A stretch of 64,000 nt of DNA from Cupriavidus sp. U2 (GTDB lineage: Bacteria; Pseudomonadota; Gammaproteobacteria; Burkholderiales; Burkholderiaceae). The notes beneath the pieces are model-generated. The model did no database searches and was not told the origin of the DNA. It worked only from the letters and a program-made list of their open reading frames with translations. The stretch spans positions 372,001 through 436,000 of the forward strand of contig NZ_RCOG02000002.1 of NCBI RefSeq assembly GCF_009663685.2. Reading direction: 5' to 3'. This document shows positions 1 to 7,758 of this stretch, in pieces. Within the stretch, counting starts at the first letter, position 1. Each line of letters begins with the position of its first letter. The translations under genes and the position numbers were made by a program.

Positions 1-659
1 CCGGCCTGCTGGTGCTGGCCGCCGGCCTGTACGTGATCTATTTCGCCGGGCTGTCGTGGAAGATCATCCTGCCGCTGCTGGGCCTGGGCGTCGTGGCGAT
101 CACGCTGCTGATCAGCTATGAAAGCCAGATCTGCGCGCCGGGCGTGAGCTGGCCGATCCTGCACGATTACCAGCAGCACCGCGTGTGCACGCTGCTGGAC
201 CCGACCACCGACCCGCTGGGCAAGGGCTTCCATACCATCCAGTCGATCATCGCGATCGGCTCGGGCGGCGTCACGGGCAAGGGCTGGCTCAAGGGCACGC
301 AGACGCACCTGGAGTTCATTCCCGAAAAGCACACCGACTTCATCTTCGCGGTGTTTTCGGAGGAATTCGGGCTGATCGGCAATGCCGTGCTGCTGGTCCT
401 GTATCTGCTGCTGATCTTCCGCGGGCTTTATATTGCGGCCAACGCGCCGACATTGTTCTCGCGGCTGCTGGCCGGCTCGATCACGCTGATCTTCTTCACC
501 TACGCCTTCGTGAACATGGGCATGGTGAGCGGGATCCTGCCCGTGGTGGGCGTGCCGCTGCCGCTGTTGAGTTACGGTGGTACCGCGCTGGTGACGCTGG
601 GCATGGGGATCGGCATCCTGATGAGCATTTCGCGACAGAAGCGGCTCATCCAGACCTGA
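1..659 (+). CDS. rodA: RodA, SEDS peptidoglycan glycosyltransferase (5' end outside window)
   Basis: C-terminal part of RodA, the inner-membrane SEDS glycosyltransferase that polymerises glycan strands for side-wall growth with a class B penicillin-binding protein. The frame is already open at the window edge, so the first part of the gene is missing; about 218 residues of a roughly 370-residue family are visible. Several hydrophobic segments are present and the end carries [13 protein letters not shown], the conserved SEDS motif, followed by a short basic tail (SRQKRL), which fits RodA better than the longer FtsW tail. The next gene starts about 60 bp later and is unrelated, so this looks like the end of the mre/mrd cell-shape operon. 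Confidence 0.93.
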   Translation, partial: GLLVLAAGLYVIYFAGLSWKIILPLLGLGVVAITLLISYESQICAPGVSWPILHDYQQHRVCTLLDPTTDPLGKGFHTIQSIIAIGSGGVTGKGWLKGTQTHLEFIPEKHTDFIFAVFSEEFGLIGNAVLLVLYLLLIFRGLYIAANAPTLFSRLLAGSITLIFFTYAFVNMGMVSGILPVVGVPLPLLSYGGTALVTLGMGIGILMSISRQKRLIQT

Positions 660-722
660 CCCGCTCGCGCCAACGTCACTTTGCTACACTGCCAACCGAA
701 AAAATTGAATCGGTAAAAGCTT

Positions 723-1394
723 ATGAACGCCCAGGACGTCGCCGCTTATCTGCAGAGCAACCCGCAGTTCTTTGAGGACCATGCCGAACTGCTGGCCACG
801 GTGCAACTGACCAGTCCGCATAGCCATCGGGCCGTGTCGCTCCAGGAGCGCCAGATGGAAATCCTGCGCGAGAAGAACAAGGGGCTGGAACTGAAGCTGG
901 CCGATCTGGTTCGGCACGGCCACGAGAACGACCGCACGCAGCAGCGCATGCACGCCTGGCAGCTGCGCCTGCTGGCCGAGGCCGATTCGCACGCGCTGCC
1001 GTACGCGGTGCAGGACGGCTTGCAGCAGGTATTCGATGTGCCGGCCGTGGCGCTGCGCCTGTGGAACGTGGGCGAAGCGTTTGCCCATATCGAAGTGGCG
1101 CAGGGCGCCAGCGACGACCTGCGCCTGTTCGCCGAAGGCCTGCGCGCACCGTACTGCGGCGCCAACAGCGGCTTCGAGGCAGCCAGCCTGCTGGAGCGCG
1201 ACGACATCGCGTCGCTGGCCATGGTGACGCTGCGCGTGCCGGCCCGCCCCGGCGACGATGGCCCGGGCGCCGCGTTCGGCCTGCTGGTGCTGGGCTCGCC
1301 CGAGCCGCGCCGCTTCCACGAAGGCATGGGCACCGCCTACCTGGGGCAAATCGGCGAAGTGGCCGGCGCCGCCCTGAACCGCCTGCGCGACTGA
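723..1394 (+). CDS. DUF484 family protein
   Basis: 223-residue cytoplasmic protein of the DUF484 family (GAF-like fold). The N-terminal region has the family signature around FFEDHAELL and a GRAVSL-like segment (HRAVSLQERQMEILREKN), then a predicted coiled coil (about residues 35-75) and a GAF-like C-terminal half. Its function is unknown. In many proteobacteria the gene lies directly upstream of xerC, as here (next gene after 49 bp), so the two are probably co-transcribed. A TACACT hexamer at 685-690 is a plausible -10 element. The start ATG at 723 lies 64 bp after rodA. Confidence 0.88.
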   Translation: MNAQDVAAYLQSNPQFFEDHAELLATVQLTSPHSHRAVSLQERQMEILREKNKGLELKLADLVRHGHENDRTQQRMHAWQLRLLAEADSHALPYAVQDGLQQVFDVPAVALRLWNVGEAFAHIEVAQGASDDLRLFAEGLRAPYCGANSGFEAASLLERDDIASLAMVTLRVPARPGDDGPGAAFGLLVLGSPEPRRFHEGMGTAYLGQIGEVAGAALNRLRD

Positions 1395-1443
1395 GTCTCG
1401 CTGTTCCACCATGCGCAAGCGCCAGCCGGGCAAGGGTGATGCC

Positions 1444-2562
1444 GTGACGGACACACCGGCCCCAGCGGACCCAGCGGCCACCGCCATGGCGGAAAAGCCA
1501 GTTCCCGATCCGCTGGTGCTGCGCTACCTGGACTGGCTCGCCACCAATCGCAAGCTGGCCGACCACACGCTGACCAGCTACGCGCGCGATCTGTCCGTGC
1601 TGCAGGAATCCGCCACGCGCTTTGCCGCTGGCGTGCCGCTGCTGTCGCTGGAAACCAGACATATCCGATCCTTCGCCGCGCGGCTGCACGGCAGCGGCCT
1701 GTCGGCGCGCACCATCGCGCGCACGCTGTCCGGTTGGCGCGGCTTCTTTCTGTGGGCGGCGCGGCATGGCCATGGCGTGACCGCCAATCCGGTGGATGGG
1801 GTGCGGGCGCCCAAGCGCGGGCAGCCGCTGCCCAAGGCGCTGTCGGTGGAACACGCCGTGGCGCTGGTGGCGCACCGGCGCGGCGACACGGCCGAAGCCA
1901 TCCGCGACCAGGCCGTTTTCGAAGTGTTCTATTCCAGCGGGCTGCGGCTGTCGGAGCTGATCCAGCTCGACGTGCGCTATACCGAAGAAGGCGAGTACCG
2001 GTCGGCGGGCTGGCTCGATCTGGCGGGTGCCGAGGTCACGGTGATCGGCAAGGGATCGCGCAGGCGGACCGTGCCGGTGGGCAGCAAGGCGCTGGAGGCG
2101 CTGAAGGCCTGGCTTTCGGTACGCGAGACACTGCTGCGGCCCGGCGCCTTGCCGGAGGACCAGCACGCGCTGTTCCTGGGCACCCGGGGCAGGCGGTTGT
2201 CGGGCAGTACGGTACAGACGCGGATCAAGCAACAGGCGCTGGCTGCCGGCGTGCCGGCCAATGTGCATCCGCATATGCTGCGGCACTCGTTTGCCACCCA
2301 TGTGCTGCAGTCGTCGGGCGACCTGCGCGCGGTGCAGGAGATGCTGGGCCACGTGAGCATTACCACCACGCAGGTCTACACGTCGCTCGACTTCCAGCAC
2401 CTGGCCAAGGTCTACGACCAGGCCCATCCCCGGGCCGGCCGGAAGAAAAAAGGCGTACCCGGATCAGCGCCAGCGGGGGCCGATGAGCGGGACGGGGCCG
2501 GCGGCGCCGACAGCACCGACAGCACCGACAGCACCGACAGTACGGACGCCCCGGACCGCTAG
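1444..2562 (+). CDS. xerC: Tyrosine recombinase XerC
   Basis: Site-specific tyrosine recombinase that, with XerD, resolves chromosome dimers at dif. An N-terminal SAM-like core-binding domain (LDWLATNRKLADHTLTSYAR) is followed by the catalytic domain with the full set of active-site residues: R in SGLRLSE, K in VIGKGSRRR, HxxR in HMLRHSFATH, H in LGHVSITTT and the nucleophile Y in QVYTSLD. I chose GTG 1444, preceded by AAGGG at 7 nt; ATG 1411 is in frame but has no visible ribosome site. Residues around 180-195 form an insertion between the first Arg and the Lys strand. The C-terminus is extended by about 50 residues ending in four DST repeats, and the stop codon overlaps the convergent LysR gene by 4 bp. 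Confidence 0.95.
   Translation: MTDTPAPADPAATAMAEKPVPDPLVLRYLDWLATNRKLADHTLTSYARDLSVLQESATRFAAGVPLLSLETRHIRSFAARLHGSGLSARTIARTLSGWRGFFLWAARHGHGVTANPVDGVRAPKRGQPLPKALSVEHAVALVAHRRGDTAEAIRDQAVFEVFYSSGLRLSELIQLDVRYTEEGEYRSAGWLDLAGAEVTVIGKGSRRRTVPVGSKALEALKAWLSVRETLLRPGALPEDQHALFLGTRGRRLSGSTVQTRIKQQALAAGVPANVHPHMLRHSFATHVLQSSGDLRAVQEMLGHVSITTTQVYTSLDFQHLAKVYDQAHPRAGRKKKGVPGSAPAGADERDGAGGADSTDSTDSTDSTDAPDR
2509..2544 (+). repeat. 9-bp tandem repeat in the xerC 3' end
   Basis: Four in-frame copies of the 9-mer GACAGCACC (three exact, the last GACAGTACG) encoding Asp-Ser-Thr repeats in the XerC tail beyond the catalytic domain. Copy number could vary by slippage without breaking the frame. Confidence 0.9.
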
Positions 2563-3515
2563 GTCCATTGCGAAAGAATGTTCCGGAACCGCTCCATCTC
2601 GGGCAGCAGCCAGTTCCGGAAGGCCTGCACCTTCGGCGTGGCCAGGCTCGCATGGGTGCAGACGAAATGCAGCAGCCACGGGCACGGAATGCTCACGTCG
2701 AACAGACGCACCACGCGGCCCGACAGCAGGTCGTTATAGGCCAGCGACGACCGGATCAGCGCAATGCCCTGGCCCTCGGCCGCCGCCTGCAGCAGCAGCG
2801 ACGAGTCCTGCATCATCAGGCCCTTGGTCGGCTCGGACCAGGCCAGTCCGGCCGCCTCGAACCAGGGCTTCCATGGATCGCCCTCGCCGCGCAGCAGTGG
2901 CATGCCGGCCATGTGCGCGGGCTGCTCGGGCAGGCGCCCGCCATTGAAGCTGGGGCTGCAGACCGGAAAGAACACATCGTCCAGCAGGCGTTCGACGTAG
3001 AGACCCGGGTACTGGCCGCCGCCCATGCGCAGGGCCACGTCCACCTCTTCATTGGCAAAATCCACGAGCGAGTTCGACGACAGCAGTTCCACGTCGAATT
3101 CGGGATGCTGCTCGATGAAGCTGCCGATGCGCGGCGTGAGCCAGCGCGCGGCGAACGACGGCATGGTGCTGATGGTCAGCCGCTTTTCGCGGTTGCCGGC
3201 CTGCAGCGCGCGGGTGGCATCGGCAATCTGCAGCAGCGCGTCGCGCACGCGTTCGGCATAGAGCCGGCCGTTGGCGGTCAGCATCACGCGCTTGCCGCGC
3301 CGCTCGAACAGCGGCTGGCCCAGCTCTTCCTCCAGCGCCCGGATCTGGTGGCTGACGGCGCCATGGGTGACGAACAGCTCCGCGGCAGCCCGCGAGAAGC
3401 TCTCGTGACGGGCGGCCGCCTCGAACGTGCGCAAGGCGGCCAAGGCCGGCAGGCGCGGAAATTCGCGTTTCCAGCTACGGGGATCGTCCGGGTTCCAGGT
3501 GCCGCTCCAGACCAT
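2559..3515 (-). CDS. LysR family regulator, GcvA-like
   Basis: 318-residue LysR-type transcriptional regulator. The winged helix-turn-helix is at about residues 20-80 (LRTFEAAARHESFSRAAAEL, then HGAVSHQIRALEEELGQPLF); the rest is the periplasmic-binding-like effector domain. The sequence around the HTH resembles the GcvA/AmpR-like subgroup. It is divergent from a DUF2917 gene, an arrangement I associate with Burkholderiales, so it probably controls that gene and itself from the shared 195-bp intergenic region. The effector is unknown. The ATG at 3515 is followed by about 20 residues before the HTH; an internal start is possible. Its stop overlaps the xerC stop by 4 bp. Confidence 0.88.
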   Translation of the reverse strand: MVWSGTWNPDDPRSWKREFPRLPALAALRTFEAAARHESFSRAAAELFVTHGAVSHQIRALEEELGQPLFERRGKRVMLTANGRLYAERVRDALLQIADATRALQAGNREKRLTISTMPSFAARWLTPRIGSFIEQHPEFDVELLSSNSLVDFANEEVDVALRMGGGQYPGLYVERLLDDVFFPVCSPSFNGGRLPEQPAHMAGMPLLRGEGDPWKPWFEAAGLAWSEPTKGLMMQDSSLLLQAAAEGQGIALIRSSLAYNDLLSGRVVRLFDVSIPCPWLLHFVCTHASLATPKVQAFRNWLLPEMERFRNILSQWT

Positions 3516-3630
3516 GATGGACCTCGTCTATGTGAGATGAGCTAACAAGACCCAAGAATATATATCGTTTTGCCAGCGGCGGGGTCATCACTAGAATTCA
3601 CTTCACCGGAACCCGCCAAACTAAGCCCTG

Positions 3631-3660
3631 AACTGTGCTGGTCCAATGACCAAGCCAGTT
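3631..3660. promoter_or_regulatory. Imperfect inverted repeat, candidate LysR operator
   Basis: A 30-nt inverted repeat with 13-nt arms matching at 10 positions; the inner TGGTC-CAAT-GACCA is perfect. It lies between the divergent LysR gene and DUF2917, 50 nt before the DUF2917 start. Position and symmetry suit a LysR-type binding site; binding is inferred. Confidence 0.4.
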
Positions 3661-3710
3661 CCGGCGACGCCGACAACACGGTGGGCCCCCGGACTCACGG
3701 AGAAGCCATC

Positions 3711-4079
3711 ATGAAAGCCCTACTCACAACGACCGTTTTTACGCTGAGCCCCGGCGAGGTTGCCCCGCTGTCGGTGCATGCCGCCCAGCGCCTGTTTGTG
3801 GAAGATGCCAAGGGTGTCGATGTATGGGTGACCCGCGAGAATGATTCCGAGGATTACTGGCTGCGTTGTGGCGGAAGTCTGCTGTTGCGTCGCGGCGACG
3901 AGATCGTGCTCAGCGTGGACCCCCGCGCCAAGGGCCCGGTGCGGCTGGCACTGATTGCCGAGGCCCGGCGGCCGGTGCTGACCCTGGCCGACCTGCCGCA
4001 CCTGGTGTTGCGCGCAGTGCGGCGGTTGGTTCGAGGCACGGAGTGGACGCCGGGGCAGGACAAGATCCATGCCTCATGA
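3711..4079 (+). CDS. DUF2917 domain protein
   Basis: 122-residue protein of the DUF2917 family, found mainly in Burkholderiales with unknown function. The visible features are a beta-rich, cupin-like middle (VWVTRENDSEDYWLRCGGS, then GDEIVLSVDP) and a basic C-terminal tail. No signal peptide or membrane segment is seen. ATG 3711 is preceded by GGAGAAG at a normal distance; the longer open frame from 3570 would run through the presumed regulatory region. It is divergent from the LysR gene, and a strong terminator follows 60 bp after its stop. Confidence 0.82.
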   Translation: MKALLTTTVFTLSPGEVAPLSVHAAQRLFVEDAKGVDVWVTRENDSEDYWLRCGGSLLLRRGDEIVLSVDPRAKGPVRLALIAEARRPVLTLADLPHLVLRAVRRLVRGTEWTPGQDKIHAS

Positions 4080-4140
4080 CCCGGGCGCGCGGCGGCTGAG
4101 GCGCGTATGGCCGCCGCCGGACAAGACTTGACCGGAAACA

Positions 4141-4174
4141 GGGCCGGTCTGCCTCAGCGCAGACCGGCCCTTTT
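4141..4174 (+). terminator. Rho-independent terminator after DUF2917
   Basis: Perfect 11-bp stem (GGGCCGGTCTG / CAGACCGGCCC) with an 8-nt loop and TTTT. It lies inside the longer open frame upstream of lipB and so argues for the lipB start at 4191. Confidence 0.9.
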
Positions 4175-4177
4175 CGT

Positions 4178-4183
4178 TACACT
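4178..4183 (+). promoter_or_regulatory. Candidate -10 element of lipB
   Basis: TACACT immediately after the terminator, only 7 nt before the lipB ATG. No clear -35 is seen. If used, transcription would start within a base or two of the ATG, giving a leaderless or almost leaderless lipB mRNA. Confidence 0.4.
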
Positions 4184-4190
4184 CTCGGGC

Positions 4191-4910
4191 ATGCATCCGA
4201 TCCAAGTCATCGATCAGGGCCGCCAGCCGTACGAGCCCTGTTTCGACGCGATGCGGGCATTCACCGCCGCCCGCACGCCCGAGACGCCCGACCAGATCTG
4301 GCTGGTCGAACACCCGCCGGTCTATACGCTCGGGCAGGCCGGAGACCCCGCACACCTGCTGGCCCCCGACGACGCGATCCCAGTCGTGAAGATCGACCGT
4401 GGCGGCCAGATCACTTATCACGGACCCGGCCAGGTCGTGGCCTACCTGCTGCTCGATTTGCGGCGCCGGCACCTCATGGTGCGCGAGCTGGTCAACGACA
4501 TCGAGCAGGCCGTGCTGGACACGCTCGCGGCGTATAATCTCGCAGCCGAACGCAAGCCCGGCGCGCCCGGCATCTATTTGTCCGAGGGTCCGCACCAGGG
4601 CGCCAAGATTGCCGCGCTCGGCCTCAAGATCCGCAACGGCTGCAGCTACCACGGTGTCAGCCTGAACGTGCAGATGGACCTGGCCCCGTTCCTGCGCATC
4701 AACCCCTGCGGCTATGCCGGACTGGAAACGGTCGACATGGCCACTGCGGGCGCCACCTTCGTGGCGGCGCACGATGCCGGCCCGCTGCCCGTCACCGCGG
4801 CACAACAACCCGCAATCGCACAACGCCTGGCGGCGGCCCTGTGCGAGGTCCTGACCGCACGCGAGGCGCGCGCACAGGCCCACGGGAATGCCGCTGCCGA
4901 GGCTGCCTGA
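4191..4910 (+). CDS. lipB: Lipoyl(octanoyl) transferase LipB
   Basis: 239-residue octanoyl transferase that moves octanoate from acyl carrier protein to the lipoyl domains of 2-oxoacid dehydrogenases and GcvH, the first step of lipoate assembly. The family motifs are present: [25 protein letters not shown] with the active-site Lys, and NPCGYAGLE with the nucleophile Cys. ATG 4191 begins at the usual family N-terminus; the open frame extends upstream to 4107 but crosses a transcription terminator. lipA follows 65 bp later and completes the pathway. Confidence 0.96.
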   Translation: MHPIQVIDQGRQPYEPCFDAMRAFTAARTPETPDQIWLVEHPPVYTLGQAGDPAHLLAPDDAIPVVKIDRGGQITYHGPGQVVAYLLLDLRRRHLMVRELVNDIEQAVLDTLAAYNLAAERKPGAPGIYLSEGPHQGAKIAALGLKIRNGCSYHGVSLNVQMDLAPFLRINPCGYAGLETVDMATAGATFVAAHDAGPLPVTAAQQPAIAQRLAAALCEVLTAREARAQAHGNAAAEAA

Positions 4911-4975
4911 ACCGTGGCACGCCCGGCCCCGAATCAACGCCAAACATGCACGCGGCTGCGCGTGCGGAGAACAGT

Positions 4976-5965
4976 ATGAGCGACGCCCTGATCGCCACGT
5001 CCAGCGAAGCCCCGCAAACGCCTGAATACGACGCCACCAAGAAGCAGAAATCGGCCGAGAAGACCGCACGCATCCCCATCAAGATCGTGCCGGCCGAAAA
5101 GCTCAAGAAGCCGGACTGGATTCGCGTCAAGGCCGCCACCGGCAACTCGCGCTTCTACGAGATCAAGGACATCCTGCGCGCCAACAACCTGGTCACCGTG
5201 TGCGAGGAAGCCAGCTGCCCGAACATCGGCGAATGCTTCGGCAAGGGCACGGCCACGTTCATGATCATGGGCGACAAGTGCACGCGCCGCTGCCCGTTCT
5301 GCGACGTGGGCCACGGCCGCCCGGACCCGCTCGACGTGAACGAACCCGGCAACCTGGCGCGCACCATTGCCCAGCTCAAGCTGAACTACGTGGTGATCAC
5401 CAGCGTGGACCGTGATGATCTGCGTGACGGGGGCGCCCAGCACTATGTGGACTGCATCTCGCAGACGCGCGCGTTGTCGCCGAACACCCGCATCGAAGTG
5501 CTGGTGCCCGACTTCCGTGGCCGCCTGGACAAGGCGCTGGACATCCTGCTGACGGCGCCGCCCGACGTGATGAACCACAACATGGAAACGGTGCCGCGTC
5601 TGTACAAGCAGGCCCGCCCGGGCGCCGACTACGCGCACTCGCTGAAGCTGCTGCAGGAATTCAAGCGCCGCAACCCGGACGTCGCCACGAAGTCGGGCCT
5701 GATGGTGGGCCTGGGCGAGACCGACGAGGAAATCCTGGAAGTCATGCGCGACATGCGCGCGCACGACATCGACATGCTGACCATCGGCCAGTACCTGGCC
5801 CCGTCGAACCACCACCTGCCGGTGATGCGCTACGTGCATCCGGACACGTTCAAGATGTTCGAGGAAGAGGCCTACAAGATGGGCTTCACCCACGCCGCCG
5901 TGGGCGCCATGGTCCGCAGCTCGTACCACGCCGACCAGCAGGCGCATCAGGCGGGGTTTGCCTGA
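4976..5965 (+). CDS. lipA: Lipoyl synthase LipA
   Basis: 329-residue radical-SAM enzyme that inserts two sulfurs into protein-bound octanoyl groups made by LipB. Both 4Fe-4S clusters are encoded: the auxiliary cluster CX4CX5C ([12 protein letters not shown]) and the radical-SAM CX3CX2C (CTRRCPFC); the C-terminal SSYHA segment carries the conserved Ser ligand. ATG 4976 has GGAG at 6 nt; an in-frame ATG at 4946 would add 10 residues and cannot be excluded. The N-terminal 35 residues are charged and poorly conserved. A GC-rich stem (5977-5984 with 6001-6008) lacking a T-run follows the stop. Confidence 0.96.
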   Translation: MSDALIATSSEAPQTPEYDATKKQKSAEKTARIPIKIVPAEKLKKPDWIRVKAATGNSRFYEIKDILRANNLVTVCEEASCPNIGECFGKGTATFMIMGDKCTRRCPFCDVGHGRPDPLDVNEPGNLARTIAQLKLNYVVITSVDRDDLRDGGAQHYVDCISQTRALSPNTRIEVLVPDFRGRLDKALDILLTAPPDVMNHNMETVPRLYKQARPGADYAHSLKLLQEFKRRNPDVATKSGLMVGLGETDEEILEVMRDMRAHDIDMLTIGQYLAPSNHHLPVMRYVHPDTFKMFEEEAYKMGFTHAAVGAMVRSSYHADQQAHQAGFA

Positions 5966-6020
5966 TTGAATTGGCCGCCGCCCTTTGCGCGTCGAAACGT
6001 AGGGCGGCGTCCTGATTCAC

Positions 6021-6389
6021 TCAAAGAGAAAGAGCATTCGTCAAGTACGCGATGACGCCAGGCCACGCGTACGACAGATAATAAAATGCGATCGCCAGCA
6101 GGGCTCCTATACCGGCAGACCACGCCCACTTCTTCAGTGGCCAGTTGCGATACGCGAGGCCGTTGATCGTGGAAAAGTATATGGCGGGCCCTAGCAGAAA
6201 TAGCGCCAGATAGACATAAACCGTTGCCGGGGGATTGGCGCAGTGTTCGAGGCCCCAGCAACCGATTTTCTTGTCTCTGGCGGTTGGCCATGTTTCGGGC
6301 CAGTCGAGCCGGCTGAAAACGTACAGACATATCCACGTGAGAGCCAGGCCGCCGAGACATCCCGAGGCAATGATCAGTAGGCGCTTCAC
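6021..6389 (-). CDS. Small membrane protein of a T6SS cargo remnant
   Basis: 122-residue protein with about three hydrophobic segments (residues 3-25, 56-75 and 88-110) and a soluble loop containing two Cys (around GCWGLEHC). I do not recognise the family. It begins with GTG, overlapping by 4 bp (GTGA) the stop of the Tae4 remnant upstream, so it was translationally coupled to that gene. Proteins next to Tae effectors are often cognate immunity proteins, but Tae4 immunity proteins are normally periplasmic rather than polytopic, so an immunity role is only one option. Local base composition is less GC-rich than the flanking core genes, consistent with transfer. Confidence 0.62.
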   Translation of the reverse strand: MKRLLIIASGCLGGLALTWICLYVFSRLDWPETWPTARDKKIGCWGLEHCANPPATVYVYLALFLLGPAIYFSTINGLAYRNWPLKKWAWSAGIGALLAIAFYYLSYAWPGVIAYLTNALSL

Positions 6390-6604
6390 TTGATTTCCCA
6401 GAGCAATATTTCAACGGAAGCGCCCAAATCCGAGTAACCGGTATTCGTGCCCGGTACGAAGGCGGTGCGTATGCCTGCCCATCGACCGAGTGTGTAAATC
6501 GCTCCCGCTGGACTGGTGATCGTCAATCGCGAGCCATTCCACAGGTCAATGTGGCCACCCGTGAGCTCCGGTCGTCCTGCACACGGGGCAATACACCCTG
6601 GCAC
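6386..6604 (-). pseudogene. Tae4-type T6SS amidase, C-terminal remnant
   Basis: A 72-codon open frame whose residues 16-72 resemble the C-terminal half of the type VI secretion amidase Tae4, a cysteine peptidase that cuts peptidoglycan cross-links: GGHIDLWNGSRL contains the catalytic-His motif, and the end (VEILLWEIK) matches the usual aromatic-rich C-terminus. The N-terminal half with the catalytic Cys is absent, so no active enzyme is expected. The upstream edge runs out of frame into a truncated PAAR gene, pointing to a deletion that fused two neighbouring cargo genes. The Tae4 call is from motif memory, not a search. Confidence 0.6.
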
Positions 6605-6710
6605 CCAAAAATGCCATGCGCTTGCCCTTGATGGTGTCGTGCGGCATCCCTTCCAGCGTCACGCCGTTGGCGCTCGACTGATCTCCCTCCACCAGATTGC
6701 ATCGGATCAT
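6546..6710 (-). pseudogene. PAAR-domain T6SS spike protein, N-terminal remnant
   Basis: 54 codons starting at ATG 6710 (with GGGGGAA upstream) resemble the first half of a PAAR-domain protein, the metal-binding tip of the type VI secretion spike: GDQSSANGVTLEG, then MAFLGARVYCPVCRTTG with the paired Cys. A complete PAAR domain is nearly twice as long. After CRTTG the frame meets a stop at 6546, while the shifted frame continues as the Tae4-like sequence, so this is one half of a broken PAAR-Tae4 pair. Confidence 0.6.
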
Positions 6711-7107
6711 CGCGTTCCCCCTTGGGTTAGAAGCGACGGCCAATCTAGCAGCGCCATCCGGGGCGGTCGTTTCAGGTTCGCCTTCGTTTGCCTGGGGTCA
6801 AAAGCGACCGGGCCTTCAGGCACGCGGCTGGATGTCTTCTGGTCGCCTTTCAACGAACTTTCAGCGCTAGCGCTTCATCAGTCATATTGATCCGCTTTTG
6901 GTGCGAAATTGCCGCTAACGGTGCATAACTACCTAGGGTCTACCCCGAGTGCCGGGCATTGCCATGTTTCGATATGATGAATTTATCGATAAATCGTTGA
7001 TGAAATTCGATTGAGTCACATCGGGTTCATTGGCGAGCCATGTCGCGGTCCGTGCGGTGCCTACACTGCAGGGAACAAAGCCCCGCCCCCAACCAGCGAG
7101 CCCGTCC
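6711..7107. other. Intergenic region upstream of the pxp operon
   Basis: 397 bp without a supported gene. It holds a short palindrome AGCGCTAGCGCT (near 6864-6875), an AT-rich 14-bp palindrome (6981-6994) and a TACACT -10-like hexamer at 7062-7067 before pxpB. Open frames here are out of step with local codon use. The left part may be further decayed T6SS cargo sequence. Confidence 0.55.
6981..6994. promoter_or_regulatory. AT-rich palindrome, candidate operator of the pxp operon
   Basis: ATTTATCGATAAAT, a perfect 14-bp palindrome in an AT-rich patch about 70 nt upstream of the likely pxpB -10. It stands out in GC-rich DNA and is positioned for an activator or repressor of the 5-oxoproline operon. 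No regulator gene is adjacent. Confidence 0.4.
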
Positions 7108-7758
7108 ATGCCTCAATGCTCCGTTCACCGTCTGGCCGAACAGGCGCTGCTCTACAGCGTCGCGCCGCCAGCCTCGCTGGAAGTTCAGCGCCGCATCTGG
7201 GCCATGGCCGAACGCGCGGCCGACTGGCGTGGCGTGGTGGACGTGGTGCCGGGCATGAACAACCTCACGCTGACCTTTGACGACACCGCCGATGTGGCGG
7301 CGCTGGAGCGCAACCTGAAGCTCGCGTGGGCATCGGGCGAGACGCGCAACACCACGGGCAAGCTGGTGGAGATTCCGGTGCGCTACGGCGGCGAGTTCGG
7401 TCCCGATATTGCCGATGTGGCCGCGCATACCGGCCTGACGCCGCACGAAGTGGTGCGTCGCCACGCTGCGGGTGAATACGTGGTGTATTTCCTGGGATTC
7501 CAGCCTGGCTTTGCCTATATGGGCGGCATGGCGCCCGAGCTGGCCACGCCGCGCCGCCGCGAGCCGCGCCTGGCGGTGCCGGCCGGTGCCGTGGGCATTG
7601 GCGGCGAGCAGACCGGCATCTATCCGGCCGTACTGCCCGGCGGCTGGCAGCTGATTGGCCACACCGACGCGCAGCTGTTCGTGGCGGACCGCGATCCGCC
7701 ATCGCTGTTCGCGCCCGGCGACACCGTGCGTTTCGTTGCCGAGGAGGTGCTGCTGTGA
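7108..7758 (+). CDS. pxpB: 5-oxoprolinase subunit PxpB
   Basis: 216-residue subunit of the prokaryotic 5-oxoprolinase PxpABC, which opens 5-oxoproline (pyroglutamate) to glutamate with ATP. Formerly called KipI-like or allophanate hydrolase subunit 1. The family motif FLGFQPGFAYMGG and the cyclophilin-like C-terminal part (PAGAVGIGGEQTGIYP) are present. ATG 7108 starts directly before the conserved N-terminus; the frame is open to 7030 but the extra residues are not family-like. It overlaps pxpC by 4 bp (GTGA) and is the first gene of a six-gene set ending in pcp. Confidence 0.93.
   Translation: MPQCSVHRLAEQALLYSVAPPASLEVQRRIWAMAERAADWRGVVDVVPGMNNLTLTFDDTADVAALERNLKLAWASGETRNTTGKLVEIPVRYGGEFGPDIADVAAHTGLTPHEVVRRHAAGEYVVYFLGFQPGFAYMGGMAPELATPRRREPRLAVPAGAVGIGGEQTGIYPAVLPGGWQLIGHTDAQLFVADRDPPSLFAPGDTVRFVAEEVLL

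Noticed and set aside
4107..4190. Upstream extension of lipB
   Set aside because: The extension runs through a strong terminator hairpin and does not resemble the LipB N-terminus.
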